From positions 1 through 40,901 of the forward strand of contig CAADSV010000107.1 in the NCBI GenBank assembly GCA_900751665.1: a stretch of 40,901 bases of DNA, read 5' to 3'. Position 1 is the stretch's first letter, and each line of letters begins with the position of its first letter. The notes beneath the pieces are model-generated. The model saw nothing but the letters and a program-made list of their open reading frames with translations, made no database searches and was not told the origin of the DNA. Origin of the DNA: an uncultured Collinsella sp. (lineage in GTDB: Bacteria > Actinomycetota > Coriobacteriia > Coriobacteriales > Coriobacteriaceae). Both the position numbers and the translations under genes were made by a program. Positions 33,723-40,901 of the stretch are shown here, one piece after another.

Positions 33723-34730
33723 TTACTCAGAAGGCGACTCTTCGGCTTGATTGCTCTTCCAGTTGCGGATAAGCACCTTGCGCAGTTCGTTTTGCTTTCG
33801 CTGATACTCGGCATCTACGCAACGAGGCATGCCGAGTGCTTCGCGGATATTGTTCATGGCACGGTGGAAAGCGAGTTGGCTGGCAAATTGCGTTGAGGTG
33901 AGCGTGACGATGCGATAGCCCATTTGGGCGAGTACGGCCTCTCGCTCCGCATCTGCTCCCTTGCGTTCGGCCTCGTCGTGAAAGCCGCCCTTATATTCGA
34001 TGCCGAGCTCTCTGCGCTTATAGGTAACAAGAGCGTCGATTTTGAGCGTTCGAGCTTTGGTGCAATGCCAAAGTCGTTTAGGGATTTCGAGCGGCTTGTT
34101 GAGTTCGACACCTCGGATGCCAACGCCGCCTTCGCTCGTCGGGAGTGAAAGGGCGATAGCGGATGCGGTCTCCATGGGTGAGGCTGAGTGGTCGTAGATA
34201 TGCCTGAGCGCGAGTCGGGCGCGTGTGGCACCGGGTTTGCCGGGGTGCCGATCGAGCAGATCGACAATTTCGTTCTTGGAAGCGGTAGCTGGTTGATCGG
34301 TGTAAGGGTCATCGGGATTGAGCCCCATGCGATAGTCACCGCAAACTTCGTAGCCGTATTCGAGGTATTCGATTCTGTCCATCCACTCGGCAGCGAATAC
34401 GAAGGTAAGGGCTTCGTCGGTGATAAAAATACCAGGGGACAGCTCGTCAATATGGTCGTAGGGTAGATTTTGGCCAAGAACGTGGCAATTTACACCGTTG
34501 GCGCGGATTCGCTCGAAGGCAAATACAACGGAGATATCGATAGTCTCAAGCATGCTAGTGGGAATACCGCAGTCGGTAAGAGCCTGTCGAATGCGCGTGA
34601 TACGCTGCTGGGTGGAGAGGCCTCTTGCGCCTATCTGATAGTCGTGTTGCGCGATCGCTTGAACCAGGTCTTGTGGCGCATGATGGACGAGCCATGCGGT
34701 TTTATGCGTAATGAGAACAGGAGTATCCAT
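33723..34730 (-). CDS. DUF559/Vsr-like PD-(D/E)XK-fold protein, possible nuclease
   Basis: A 335-residue protein with GAGG 6 bases before the ATG. The C-terminal part (about 215-300) fits a PD-(D/E)XK or Vsr-like fold: KIDAL (Asp232), GIEYKGG (Glu245-x-Lys247), then GADAEREAVLAQMGYRIVTLT. Glu187 could be the outer acidic residue. The N-terminal half (about 1-150) resembles the wing and antitoxin-like regions of AbiEi-type proteins, but weakly. Many such proteins in Coriobacteriia are of unknown function, perhaps in DNA repair or defence. It is flanked by two 67-bp palindromes and lies beside tRNA-Ser genes, suggesting a mobile cassette. The lower GC of the coding region supports foreign origin. 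Confidence 0.75.
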   Translation of the reverse strand: MDTPVLITHKTAWLVHHAPQDLVQAIAQHDYQIGARGLSTQQRITRIRQALTDCGIPTSMLETIDISVVFAFERIRANGVNCHVLGQNLPYDHIDELSPGIFITDEALTFVFAAEWMDRIEYLEYGYEVCGDYRMGLNPDDPYTDQPATASKNEIVDLLDRHPGKPGATRARLALRHIYDHSASPMETASAIALSLPTSEGGVGIRGVELNKPLEIPKRLWHCTKARTLKIDALVTYKRRELGIEYKGGFHDEAERKGADAEREAVLAQMGYRIVTLTSTQFASQLAFHRAMNNIREALGMPRCVDAEYQRKQNELRKVLIRNWKSNQAEESPSE

Positions 34731-34835
34731 TGGGGACCTCTCGCTTTATGCCGATATGCAGTCCTTATGTCCGTTGAAGTGAGGAAATATACCGAATGCT
34801 GGCAAAACGGCCGATCGTGCGCCGAGTGCGATATG

Positions 34836-34902
34836 CAAACATGTACATCAGCCTCCAAAGATGTCGAAAAATGTCGTTTTTGGAGGGTGATGTACATGTT
34901 TG
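34836..34902. repeat. 67-bp palindromic repeat, copy 2 (upstream of nuclease-like gene)
   Basis: Same structure and direction as copy 1, starting exactly 1209 bp later, with two base differences. One of the two differences restores pairing, so the left arm to CATGTACATCA pairs better than in copy 1. Confidence 0.92.
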
Positions 34903-34936
34903 GTTGGGATGTGCGGCCGAGAGGGGATCCGATAAC

Positions 34937-34963
34937 AAAAAAGCTCCCGTTGCTGGGAGCTTT
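34937..34963 (-). terminator. terminator of the tRNA-Ser pair
   Basis: On the minus strand a 9-bp stem (AAAGCTCCC and its complement, loop GCAACG or similar) is followed by six T. Confidence 0.88.
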
Positions 34964-34974
34964 CTCAAGCAAAA

Positions 34975-35065
34975 TGGCGGAGGAGGAGGGATTCGAACCC
35001 TCGTGACCTTATACAGGCCAAACGGTTTTCGAGACCGCCGCATTCAACCACTCTGCCACCCCTCC
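34975..35065 (-). tRNA. tRNA-Ser (anticodon CGA)
   Basis: A class II tRNA of 91 bases with CCA. Acceptor GGAGGGG pairs with CTCCTCC, anticodon loop CTCGAAA, a long variable arm (GGCCTGTATAAGGTC), and T-arm GAGGGTTCGAATCCCTC. Confidence 0.95.
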
Positions 35066-35079
35066 GCGTGGGGTAAAAA

Positions 35080-35105
35080 CAAAGCAGGCTCGAAGGCCTG
35101 CTTTG
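35080..35105 (-). terminator. perfect hairpin between the two tRNA-Ser genes
   Basis: A 10-bp perfect stem (CAAAGCAGGC and its complement) with a 6-base loop, followed on the minus strand by GTTTTTACC. It resembles a terminator, but tRNA-Ser(CGA) starts about 15 bp later without a visible promoter, so read-through or processing is implied. Confidence 0.6.
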
Positions 35106-35113
35106 GAATTAAC

Positions 35114-35204
35114 TGGCGGAGAGTCAGGGATTTGAACCCTGGAGACGCTTTTGACGCCTACACGATTTCCAATCGTGCTCCTTCGGCCACTCGGACAACT
35201 CTCC
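35114..35204 (-). tRNA. tRNA-Ser (anticodon GGA)
   Basis: A class II tRNA of 91 bases. Acceptor GGAGAGT pairs with ACTCTCC, anticodon loop TTGGAAA, a long variable arm, T-arm with GGTTCAAATCC, and encoded CCA. Confidence 0.95.
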
Positions 35205-35220
35205 GTTAAATGCGAAAGTC

Positions 35221-35248
35221 AGTATACACGAGGAATCGCAAAGTGCAA
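35221..35248 (-). promoter_or_regulatory. promoter of the tRNA-Ser genes
   Basis: On the minus strand TTGCAC (35243-35248) and TATACT (35221-35226) are 16 bp apart; shifting the -35 one base to TTTGCA gives a 17-bp spacer. It lies 17 bp before the tRNA. Confidence 0.75.
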
Positions 35249-35701
35249 ACAGAAAAGTTGGCATTTTTTGAAACGCTTGGCTTCGTGACGGGATCTAGGA
35301 GGCCAAAAACGGGCTCTGACCAGCATGGCTGCATACAGCAAATTGTTCAAAATGAGTATTTATAAACGACGTGGCAGCAATTTTAAAAATCTTTGAACGG
35401 TGTTGTGAACCACTGGTATGCATTCCGCGACCACAGCCTTGCAATTGCCGACCTGCGATTTGATTTGGTTTGTCCCCGCAGCGCCGTATCTTGTCCACAG
35501 ATCCGTCAAGCATTTGGTCAGCATTTGGTTGGAAGACGCATGAAATGCCGTGTGAGTATGGACATATGATGTGGAGGTCATGAGGTTGTGGCTGCATATT
35601 CTTGCAGCCTGGGAGGTTGAAAGATATTATTACCAAGTCTTTTCCTGCTTCAGGCGCACCTTCACGACCTGAAGCCACATTTGCCCAGAGGAGGTGACAA
35701 T
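35249..35701 (+). promoter_or_regulatory. long leader and intergenic region of the rpsF operon
   Basis: No gene is visible in these 450 bases. Two hairpins stand out: GGCTGCA-TATTCT-TGCAGCC (35590-35609) and GCTTCAGG with its complement around a 13-base loop (35647-35675), the latter about 15 bases before the AGGAGGTGAC ribosome binding site of rpsF. Such a place suits an S6:S18 autoregulatory leader, known from other bacteria, but I cannot confirm the conserved CCG elements. A lone TTGTCCACA (35491-35499) and a direct GCATTTGGT repeat (35514-35533 region) also occur. I found no convincing promoter. Confidence 0.45.
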
Positions 35702-35995
35702 ATGAAGGCTTATGAACTGCTGTTCTTTGTTGACCCGTCGCTCGACCCCGAGACTCGTCTCGCTGTTATGAAGCGTATCGATACCACGATCGCTGAGGGC
35801 GCTGGCAAGGTCGACTCCGTTGACGAGTGGGGCAAGCGCAAGCTCGCCTACGAGATCAACGACCTCACCGATGGTGACTACACCCTCATCAACTTCCACG
35901 CAGATCCTACCCAGATCGCCGAGCTTGATCGCGTCCTGCGCATCACCGACGCTGTGGTCCGCCACATGATCGTCCGTCGCGACGACCAGGAGTAA
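35702..35995 (+). CDS. rpsF: 30S ribosomal protein S6
   Basis: A 97-residue protein with AGGAGGTGAC just before the ATG. The beginning MKAYELLFFVDPSLD and the middle KVDSVDEWGKRKLAYEI are typical. S6 binds S18 in the 30S platform. It heads the operon rpsF-ssb-rpsR-rplI. Confidence 0.97.
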   Translation: MKAYELLFFVDPSLDPETRLAVMKRIDTTIAEGAGKVDSVDEWGKRKLAYEINDLTDGDYTLINFHADPTQIAELDRVLRITDAVVRHMIVRRDDQE

Positions 35996-36043
35996 GACTG
36001 TCGTTTTGGACTGGGCTTGTGCCCCAAGAGGAAGTAGTGAGTT

Positions 36044-36496
36044 ATGAGCATCAATCGAGTGAACATCACCGGTAACCTCACGCGTGATCCCGAGCTGCGC
36101 GCCACCGCCGGCGGAACCCAGGTTCTGTCCTTTGGCGTCGCCGTGAACGATCGTCGCCGCAACCCGCAGACTGGCGAGTGGGAGGACTATCCCAACTTTG
36201 TCGACTGCACTATGTTCGGCACGCGCGCCGAGGCCGTGAGCCGTTTCCTGGCAAAGGGAAACAAGGTCGCGATCGAGGGCAAGCTGCGCTACAGCTCTTG
36301 GGAGCGCGACGGCCAGCGCCGGAGCAAGCTTGAGGTCATCGTCGATGAGGTCGAGTTTATGAGCTCCCGTGGTGGTCAGGGTGGCTACGATCAGGGCGGT
36401 TACGCCCCCGCAGCTCCCGCGCCCGCAGCACGTCCTGCCGCACCGGTGGCAACGCCGCCCGCGGTCGACGTCTACGATGAGGACATCCCGTTCTAA
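36044..36496 (+). CDS. ssb: single-stranded DNA-binding protein
   Basis: A 150-residue protein. The OB-fold (about 1-108) begins SINRVNITGNLTRDPELR and holds WEDYPNFVDCTMFGTRAE. The Gly/Ala/Pro-rich linker (112-142) leads to the conserved acidic tip DEDIPF, the docking site for many repair and replication proteins. The place between rpsF and rpsR is standard, and it is co-expressed with ribosomal proteins. Confidence 0.97.
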   Translation: MSINRVNITGNLTRDPELRATAGGTQVLSFGVAVNDRRRNPQTGEWEDYPNFVDCTMFGTRAEAVSRFLAKGNKVAIEGKLRYSSWERDGQRRSKLEVIVDEVEFMSSRGGQGGYDQGGYAPAAPAPAARPAAPVATPPAVDVYDEDIPF

Positions 36497-36568
36497 GGGC
36501 TGTTCACCTATTTTTGAGTGAGAGGCGGCTTCGGTTCGCCGAAGTTGCCAAACGAAAGGTATTTTGAC

Positions 36569-36835
36569 ATGGCTAATGATTTTTCTGCACGTCAGCCGCG
36601 TCGTAAGTACTGCCAGTTCTGCAAGGAGAACACTGAGTTCATCGACTATAAGGACACTCAGCTTCTCCGTAAGTACATGACCGACCGTGGCAAGATCAAG
36701 CCCCGTCGCGTCACTGGCGCTTGCACGCAGCATCAGCATGACATCGCCAACGCCATCAAGCGCGCCCGCGAGATGGCTCTCCTGCCGTACACCGTCCCCG
36801 TGGTTTCCTCTCGTGGCAACCGCGACCGCGGCTAA
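36569..36835 (+). CDS. rpsR: 30S ribosomal protein S18, zinc-type
   Basis: An 88-residue protein started at MANDFSARQP (36569) with AAAGG about 10 bases upstream. Cys15, Cys18, Cys52 and His55 (YCQFC, ACTQH) are the ligands of the zinc-binding form of S18. The RRVTGACTQHQ region is the usual RNA-binding loop. It pairs with S6 on the 30S subunit. Confidence 0.96.
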   Translation: MANDFSARQPRRKYCQFCKENTEFIDYKDTQLLRKYMTDRGKIKPRRVTGACTQHQHDIANAIKRAREMALLPYTVPVVSSRGNRDRG

Positions 36836-36850
36836 GAAGGGAGACGCATC

Positions 36851-37390
36851 ATGAAGGTTATTCTTCTCGATGAGATCAAGGGCAAGGGCGGCGAGGGTGA
36901 CGTCGTAGAGGTCGCTCAGGGTTACGCTGAGAACTTCCTGTTCCCCAAGAAGCTCGCTGTTGCCGCCACCAAGGGCAACCTCAAGCAGCTTGACGAGCGT
37001 CGCAACAACATCGCCAAGCGCGAGGCCGTCCGTCTGGCTACCGCCAACGAGACCAAGGCTGCCTTCGAGGGCAAGACGGTCACCGTTGACGTCAAGGTCG
37101 GCGACGAGGGCATCCTCTTTGGCTCCGTTACCGCCGCCATGATCGCTGACGCCATCAAGGCTCAGCTCGGTATGGACATCGACCGCAAGCGCGTCGAGCT
37201 CGGTAAGCCCATCAAGGTTGCCGGTGCCCACACCGTTGCCATCTCGCTGTACCGCGAGATCAAGGCCGAGGTTGTCGTTCTCGTTGGCGTTACCGCCGAG
37301 GAGCTCGCTGCCGAGGCTGAGGCTGAGGAGACCGCTGAGGTCGCCGAGGCCGAGACCGCCGAGGTCGAGACTGAGGCTGCTGCCGAGTAG
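36851..37390 (+). CDS. rplI: 50S ribosomal protein L9 with acidic tail
   Basis: A 179-residue protein, about 30 longer than usual (about 148). The N-domain MKVILLDEIKGKGGEGDVVEV and the long central helix are conserved. The extra C-terminus is an Ala/Glu/Thr/Val-rich acidic tail (AEAEAEETAEVAEAETAEV). It is the last gene of the operon; a terminator follows. Confidence 0.96.
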   Translation: MKVILLDEIKGKGGEGDVVEVAQGYAENFLFPKKLAVAATKGNLKQLDERRNNIAKREAVRLATANETKAAFEGKTVTVDVKVGDEGILFGSVTAAMIADAIKAQLGMDIDRKRVELGKPIKVAGAHTVAISLYREIKAEVVVLVGVTAEELAAEAEAEETAEVAEAETAEVETEAAAE

Positions 37391-37422
37391 CATTTGCTGC
37401 AACGCAACAATCTTGTTCTAAG

Positions 37423-37460
37423 AAGGGCGCTCTGGGAGACCAGGGCGCCCTTTTGTTTTT
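37423..37460 (+). terminator. terminator after rplI
   Basis: A stem of about 13 bp (AAGGGCGCTCTGG with CCAGGGCGCCCTT, one G-T pair) followed by TTGTTTTTT. Confidence 0.9.
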
Positions 37461-37614
37461 TGCGCTGAGTGAGTGTCATGGTGAACGTTGCGTCGAAGTC
37501 CTATATACGGGACCGTTCATCCGTTTCGTTCGGTGATGATTGCCGGGGCGCGGCCCGTTTTGGGACTGTGGCTGATACTATGGATGCTCGCAAGCGATAT
37601 GAATGAGGATGCTC

Positions 37615-39006
37615 ATGGCATATGACGAAAGGGAGACGGGGCTGACGGTCGAGGACCGTGGCTCCAAGTTGGGTCTCCCTCAAAACCAAGATGCAGAGGC
37701 CAATGTACTGGCCGCCATGCTGCTGTCGCCCGAGGTGGTCGAGGAGGCCCAGGTCGAGCTGCAGCCCGATGACTTCTACCGACCCATTCATAAGACCATC
37801 TACACCGCGATGGTCGATATGTACAACAGCCGCATTCCCATCGACTCTATCTCGCTGATTGATTACCTGCGCAGCATCAACAAGCTTGATGCCGTGGGCG
37901 GCGAGGCCTACATTTTGGAGCTGATGGGTCAGACCCTGTCGCTCGTGAACTGGCAGCACCATGCCGCCATCGTCCGTCGCGACTCGATGCTGCGCGAGCT
38001 GATCGGTGCTACCAACGAGATCAACGCGCTGGCCTATAACGCCCCTACCGACACCAAAGAGGTCGTGGAGCTGGCCGAGAGCAAGCTGCTCAAGGTCACG
38101 GCGCGCGAGGTCAAGTCGAGCTATAAGACACTGACCGAGTTTATGGTCGAGGCCTATAACGAGGCCGAGGAAGTGTGTAAGGCCGGTGGACAGGCCGCGG
38201 GCGTGCCCACCGGCTTCCCGTCGCTCGACCGCATGCTTATGGGTTTCCGCGAGGGCCAGCTCATCATTATCGGCGCCCGCCCCGCCGTGGGTAAGACGTC
38301 GTTCGCTCTGAACCTGGCGCTGAATGCCGCCGCTGCGGGCTATACCGTCGGCTTCTTTTCGTTGGAGATGTCGGGCAAGGAAATTGCCCAGCGCCTGATT
38401 TGCGCCTACGCCATGATTTCGATCAGCGACTTCCGTACGGGCCGCATTAGCCCCGAGCAGTGGGCCAATATCAACGAGGCCACGCAGACCTTGTCTAAGC
38501 TCGACATTCTGATTGACGATACGCCCGGCACCACGGTGACCGAGATCCGCGCCAAGAGCCGCCGCATGCTCCACAACAAGGAGAAGGCCATCATTATCCT
38601 GGACTACCTGCAGCTGGTGAGTCCTCCGCCGGGACGTCGCTCCGAGAGCCGTACCGTCGAGGTCTCCGAGATGTCGCGTGGTTTAAAGATCATGGCCAAG
38701 GAGCTCAAGATTCCGTTGATCGCGCTGTCTCAGCTGTCGCGTCAGGTTGAGTCCCGTACCGGCAAGCGCCCGCAGCTGTCCGACCTGCGTGAATCGGGCT
38801 CCATCGAGCAGGACGCCGACATCGTTATGTTCTTGGACCGCTCCGCTGATGAGGCCGAGGCCTCGCGTGACGATCGACCCGACGAGGGCGTTACGCGTAT
38901 CGTCGTGGCCAAGAACCGTTCGGGCCCGATCGGTGACGTCGACCTGATGTTCCTGCCGGCATCCACCAAGTTCTATGAGCTTGATGGGGCGCATACCGAG
39001 GAGTAG
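37615..39006 (+). CDS. dnaB: replicative DNA helicase DnaB
   Basis: A 463-residue protein. I prefer the ATG at 37615 (MAYDERETG) because AGGA lies 5 bases upstream; two in-frame ATGs just before are also possible. The N-domain (about 25-125) is QNQDAEANVLAAML and IYTAMVDMYN. The RecA-like core has Walker A GARPAVGKT (220-228), SLEMSGKEIAQRL, Walker B IIILDYLQLV, and the arginine-rich LSQLSRQVESR. There is no intein, although DnaB often has one in other bacteria. It is the fork helicase, loaded with the help of DciA from this window. Confidence 0.97.
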   Translation: MAYDERETGLTVEDRGSKLGLPQNQDAEANVLAAMLLSPEVVEEAQVELQPDDFYRPIHKTIYTAMVDMYNSRIPIDSISLIDYLRSINKLDAVGGEAYILELMGQTLSLVNWQHHAAIVRRDSMLRELIGATNEINALAYNAPTDTKEVVELAESKLLKVTAREVKSSYKTLTEFMVEAYNEAEEVCKAGGQAAGVPTGFPSLDRMLMGFREGQLIIIGARPAVGKTSFALNLALNAAAAGYTVGFFSLEMSGKEIAQRLICAYAMISISDFRTGRISPEQWANINEATQTLSKLDILIDDTPGTTVTEIRAKSRRMLHNKEKAIIILDYLQLVSPPPGRRSESRTVEVSEMSRGLKIMAKELKIPLIALSQLSRQVESRTGKRPQLSDLRESGSIEQDADIVMFLDRSADEAEASRDDRPDEGVTRIVVAKNRSGPIGDVDLMFLPASTKFYELDGAHTEE

Positions 39007-39099
39007 GACAGGCGCCCGTTGCACGGGTATACTGGGAATGTTTTGTGCTTCTGCGTGCCAGCGTGGCGCGTAGACAGTCCATGAATGTAAGGAGTAAAC

Positions 39100-40386
39100 A
39101 TGCCGTCAACCGTTTTGGTCGGTGCCCAGTGGGGCGATGAGGGCAAGGGTAAGATCTGCGACCTGGTCGCCGGCGACTTCGATGCCGTCGTGCGCTATTC
39201 GGGCGGTAATAACGCCGGCCACACCATCGTCGTCAACGGCAAGAAGTACGGCCTGCACCAGGTGCCCTCCGGCATCATGTATTCCGACCATATGTCGGTG
39301 ATCGGTAACGGCTGCGTTGTCAACCCCAAGGTTGTCCTTGAGGAGATTGACATGTTCGAGGCCGACGGCATCACCACCAAGAACCTCAAGATCAGTGGCA
39401 ACGCGCACATTATCATGCCGTACCACATCGATCTGGATGGTGCTTTTGAGCAGAAGCTCGGCAAGAAGAACATCGGTACCACCAAGCGCGGCATCGGTCC
39501 GTGCTACCAGGACAAGATGGCCCGCATCGGCCTGCGCATGCAGGACATGCTGGACGAGGCGCTGTTCCGCGACAAGCTGGAGACCGCTCTTGCCCGCGTG
39601 AATCCCGAGCTGGAGCTCATCTACCACCTGCCCACCTACACCGTGGACCAGATCTGCGACGAGTACCTGCCCATGGCCGAGCGCCTGCGCCCCTACATCA
39701 CCGAGACGAGCCTGCTGCTCAACAACATGATCGACGAGGGCAAGGACCTGCTGTTCGAGGGCGCCCAGGCAACACTGCTCGACATTGACCACGGCACCTA
39801 TCCGTACGTGACGTCATCCAACTGCACCGCCGGCGGCGCCATCACCGGCTCCGGCGTCGGTATGAAGAATGTCGACCGCGTGCTGGGCGTCATGAAGGCC
39901 TATATCACCCGCGTCGGTTCGGGCCCCATGCCCACCGAGCTTTCCTATGAGTCCGAGGCCGGCCATACGCTGACCGAGGAAGGCTATGAGTACGGCGTGA
40001 CCACCGGCCGTCGCCGTCGCTGCGGTTGGTTCGATGGCCCCATCGCCAACTACGCCTCGCGTGTCAACGGCCTCACCGATATCGCCATGACCAAGCTCGA
40101 CGTGCTTTCGGCCTTCGATACCATCAAGGTGTGCGTTGCCTACGACGTCGACGGCGAGCGTTACACGAGCGTGCCCGAGCATCAGGTGCGCTTTGAGCAC
40201 GCCAAGCCCATCTACGAGGAGCTCCCCGGCTGGAAGTGCGACATTACCGGTTGCCGCAGCTTTGACGAGCTGCCGCAGGAGGCTCAGGACTACGTGGCAT
40301 TTATCGAGGATCTGGCACACACCCGCGTGACGTTCATTGGCGTTGGCGCTGGTCGCGAGCAGATCATCAACCGATTCTGGAAGTAA
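39100..40386 (+). CDS. purA: adenylosuccinate synthetase
   Basis: A 428-residue protein with AAGGAG before the ATG. It makes adenylosuccinate from IMP and aspartate with GTP, the first step from IMP to AMP. The P-loop QWGDEGKGK (10-18, catalytic Asp13), NNAGHT (His41), GTTKRGIGP and ITGCRSFDELP are all present. Length is normal. A terminator follows, so it is probably monocistronic; a weak TATACT lies upstream near 39028. Confidence 0.97.
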   Translation: MPSTVLVGAQWGDEGKGKICDLVAGDFDAVVRYSGGNNAGHTIVVNGKKYGLHQVPSGIMYSDHMSVIGNGCVVNPKVVLEEIDMFEADGITTKNLKISGNAHIIMPYHIDLDGAFEQKLGKKNIGTTKRGIGPCYQDKMARIGLRMQDMLDEALFRDKLETALARVNPELELIYHLPTYTVDQICDEYLPMAERLRPYITETSLLLNNMIDEGKDLLFEGAQATLLDIDHGTYPYVTSSNCTAGGAITGSGVGMKNVDRVLGVMKAYITRVGSGPMPTELSYESEAGHTLTEEGYEYGVTTGRRRRCGWFDGPIANYASRVNGLTDIAMTKLDVLSAFDTIKVCVAYDVDGERYTSVPEHQVRFEHAKPIYEELPGWKCDITGCRSFDELPQEAQDYVAFIEDLAHTRVTFIGVGAGREQIINRFWK

Positions 40387-40408
40387 TCGGCACTATTCGG
40401 TTATTGCG

Positions 40409-40456
40409 ATATACCCCTTTGCAGCCCGGACGGGCGGCCGAGGGGTATATTTGCTT
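40409..40456 (+). terminator. terminator after purA
   Basis: A 10-bp perfect outer stem (ATATACCCCT and its complement) encloses a second small stem (GCCCG..CGGGC) and ends TTGCTTT. Confidence 0.75.
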
Positions 40457-40507
40457 TGTAATGGGTCCGCATGGTTGGCGGGCCGTTCATCCATAGAGGA
40501 GGCACCC

Positions 40508-40901
40508 TTGAAGGCGGACACTCAAACCATCGACATCCTGTTGTTGGGCAGCGGCGGCCGTGAGCATGCTTTGGCAGCTAAACTCGCAGCATCACCGCGC
40601 GCCGGCAAGCTCTACATCGCGCCGGGTAACGGCGGCACCGCGAGCTGCGGCGAGAACGTGGTTCTCGACGATTGCGATCCTGCGGCCGTGGCGGCGTTTG
40701 CACAGAGCCACGGATGCGGACTCGTGGTAATTGGCCCCGAGGCTCCGCTCGTGGCGGGCGTGGCCGACGCCGTGCGCGCGGCGGGTATTCCCTGCTTTGG
40801 CCCGGGTGCCGAGGGCGCTCAGATGGAGGGCTCTAAGCTGTTCTCCAAGCAGCTCATGGAGCGTGCCGGCATTCCGACGGCCGCCTACGGCTCCCTCCCC
40901 C
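40508..40901 (+). CDS. purD: phosphoribosylamine--glycine ligase, 5' part
   Basis: The first 131 codons of an ATP-grasp enzyme that makes glycinamide ribonucleotide, the second step of purine synthesis. It starts at a TTG directly after GAGGAGGCACCC (MKADTQTIDILLLGSGGREHA). The GSGGREHALAAKL, APGNGGTA and VVIGPEAPLVAGVAD motifs are clear. The window ends in the central domain. It lies 120 bp after purA with a terminator between, so it has its own start of transcription. Confidence 0.95.
   Translation, partial: MKADTQTIDILLLGSGGREHALAAKLAASPRAGKLYIAPGNGGTASCGENVVLDDCDPAAVAAFAQSHGCGLVVIGPEAPLVAGVADAVRAAGIPCFGPGAEGAQMEGSKLFSKQLMERAGIPTAAYGSLP

Noticed and set aside
33627..34902. CRISPR array formed by the repeated 67-bp sequence
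   Set aside because: Only two copies, 1.2 kb apart, with a gene between and no regular spacers.
34796..35209. Plus-strand frame running through the palindrome and both tRNA-Ser genes
   Set aside because: It overlaps two complete tRNA genes on the other strand.
35295..35678. Minus-strand frame of 127 codons upstream of rpsF
   Set aside because: No ribosome binding site, no recognisable family, and it covers the rpsF leader hairpins.

Overview
The window is the chromosomal replication origin region of an actinobacterium of the Coriobacteriia type, most like Collinsella. I base this on GC-rich codon use, the order rpmH-rnpA-yidD-yidC-jag-rsmG-parA-parB on one side and dnaA-dnaN-recF-dciA-gyrB-gyrA on the other, and the general look of the proteins. 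The genus is recognition from memory, not a search result. Most genes from position 83 to 15,851 lie on the minus strand and most from 16,197 onward on the plus strand, as expected when two forks leave an origin near 16-19.5 kb.

Left part (1-10.6 kb): a small membrane protein and a very large M28-peptidase-like membrane protein with a degenerate active site; a tandem pair of WYL regulators; a DnaQ-DinG exonuclease-helicase overlapping ddl; and divergent rlmN. Next (10.8-15.9 kb) come two minus-strand operons: rsmG-parA-parB-YtxH-like, with three perfect parS sites spaced exactly 39 bp apart between rsmG and parA, and rpmH-rnpA-yidD-yidC-jag behind a strong promoter.

The origin is bipartite. 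A box-rich stretch (15,912-16,196) precedes an unusual gene encoding a GHKL-type ATPase joined by a Gln/Pro-rich linker to a winged helix, followed 15 bp later by dnaA. A second box-rich stretch lies between dnaA and dnaN and ends in a run of DnaA-trio triplets beside an AT-rich segment. The repeated box is TTTTCAACA rather than TTATCCACA, and the DnaA recognition helix is correspondingly altered. The replication genes dnaN, recF, dciA, gyrB and gyrA follow.

Right part (27.4-40.9 kb): a large perfect inverted repeat, a tRNA-Ile/Ala/Ile cluster, a bifunctional-nuclease-family gene with two unknown genes, typA, a bactofilin-like membrane protein, a UPF0126/TRIC membrane protein, and a PD-(D/E)XK-type gene flanked by two nearly identical 67-bp palindromes beside two tRNA-Ser genes. 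Then come the rpsF-ssb-rpsR-rplI operon, dnaB, purA and the start of purD. The best candidates for something undescribed are the ATPase-winged-helix gene at the origin, the apparently co-diverged DnaA/DnaA-box pair, and the palindrome-flanked nuclease-like cassette.
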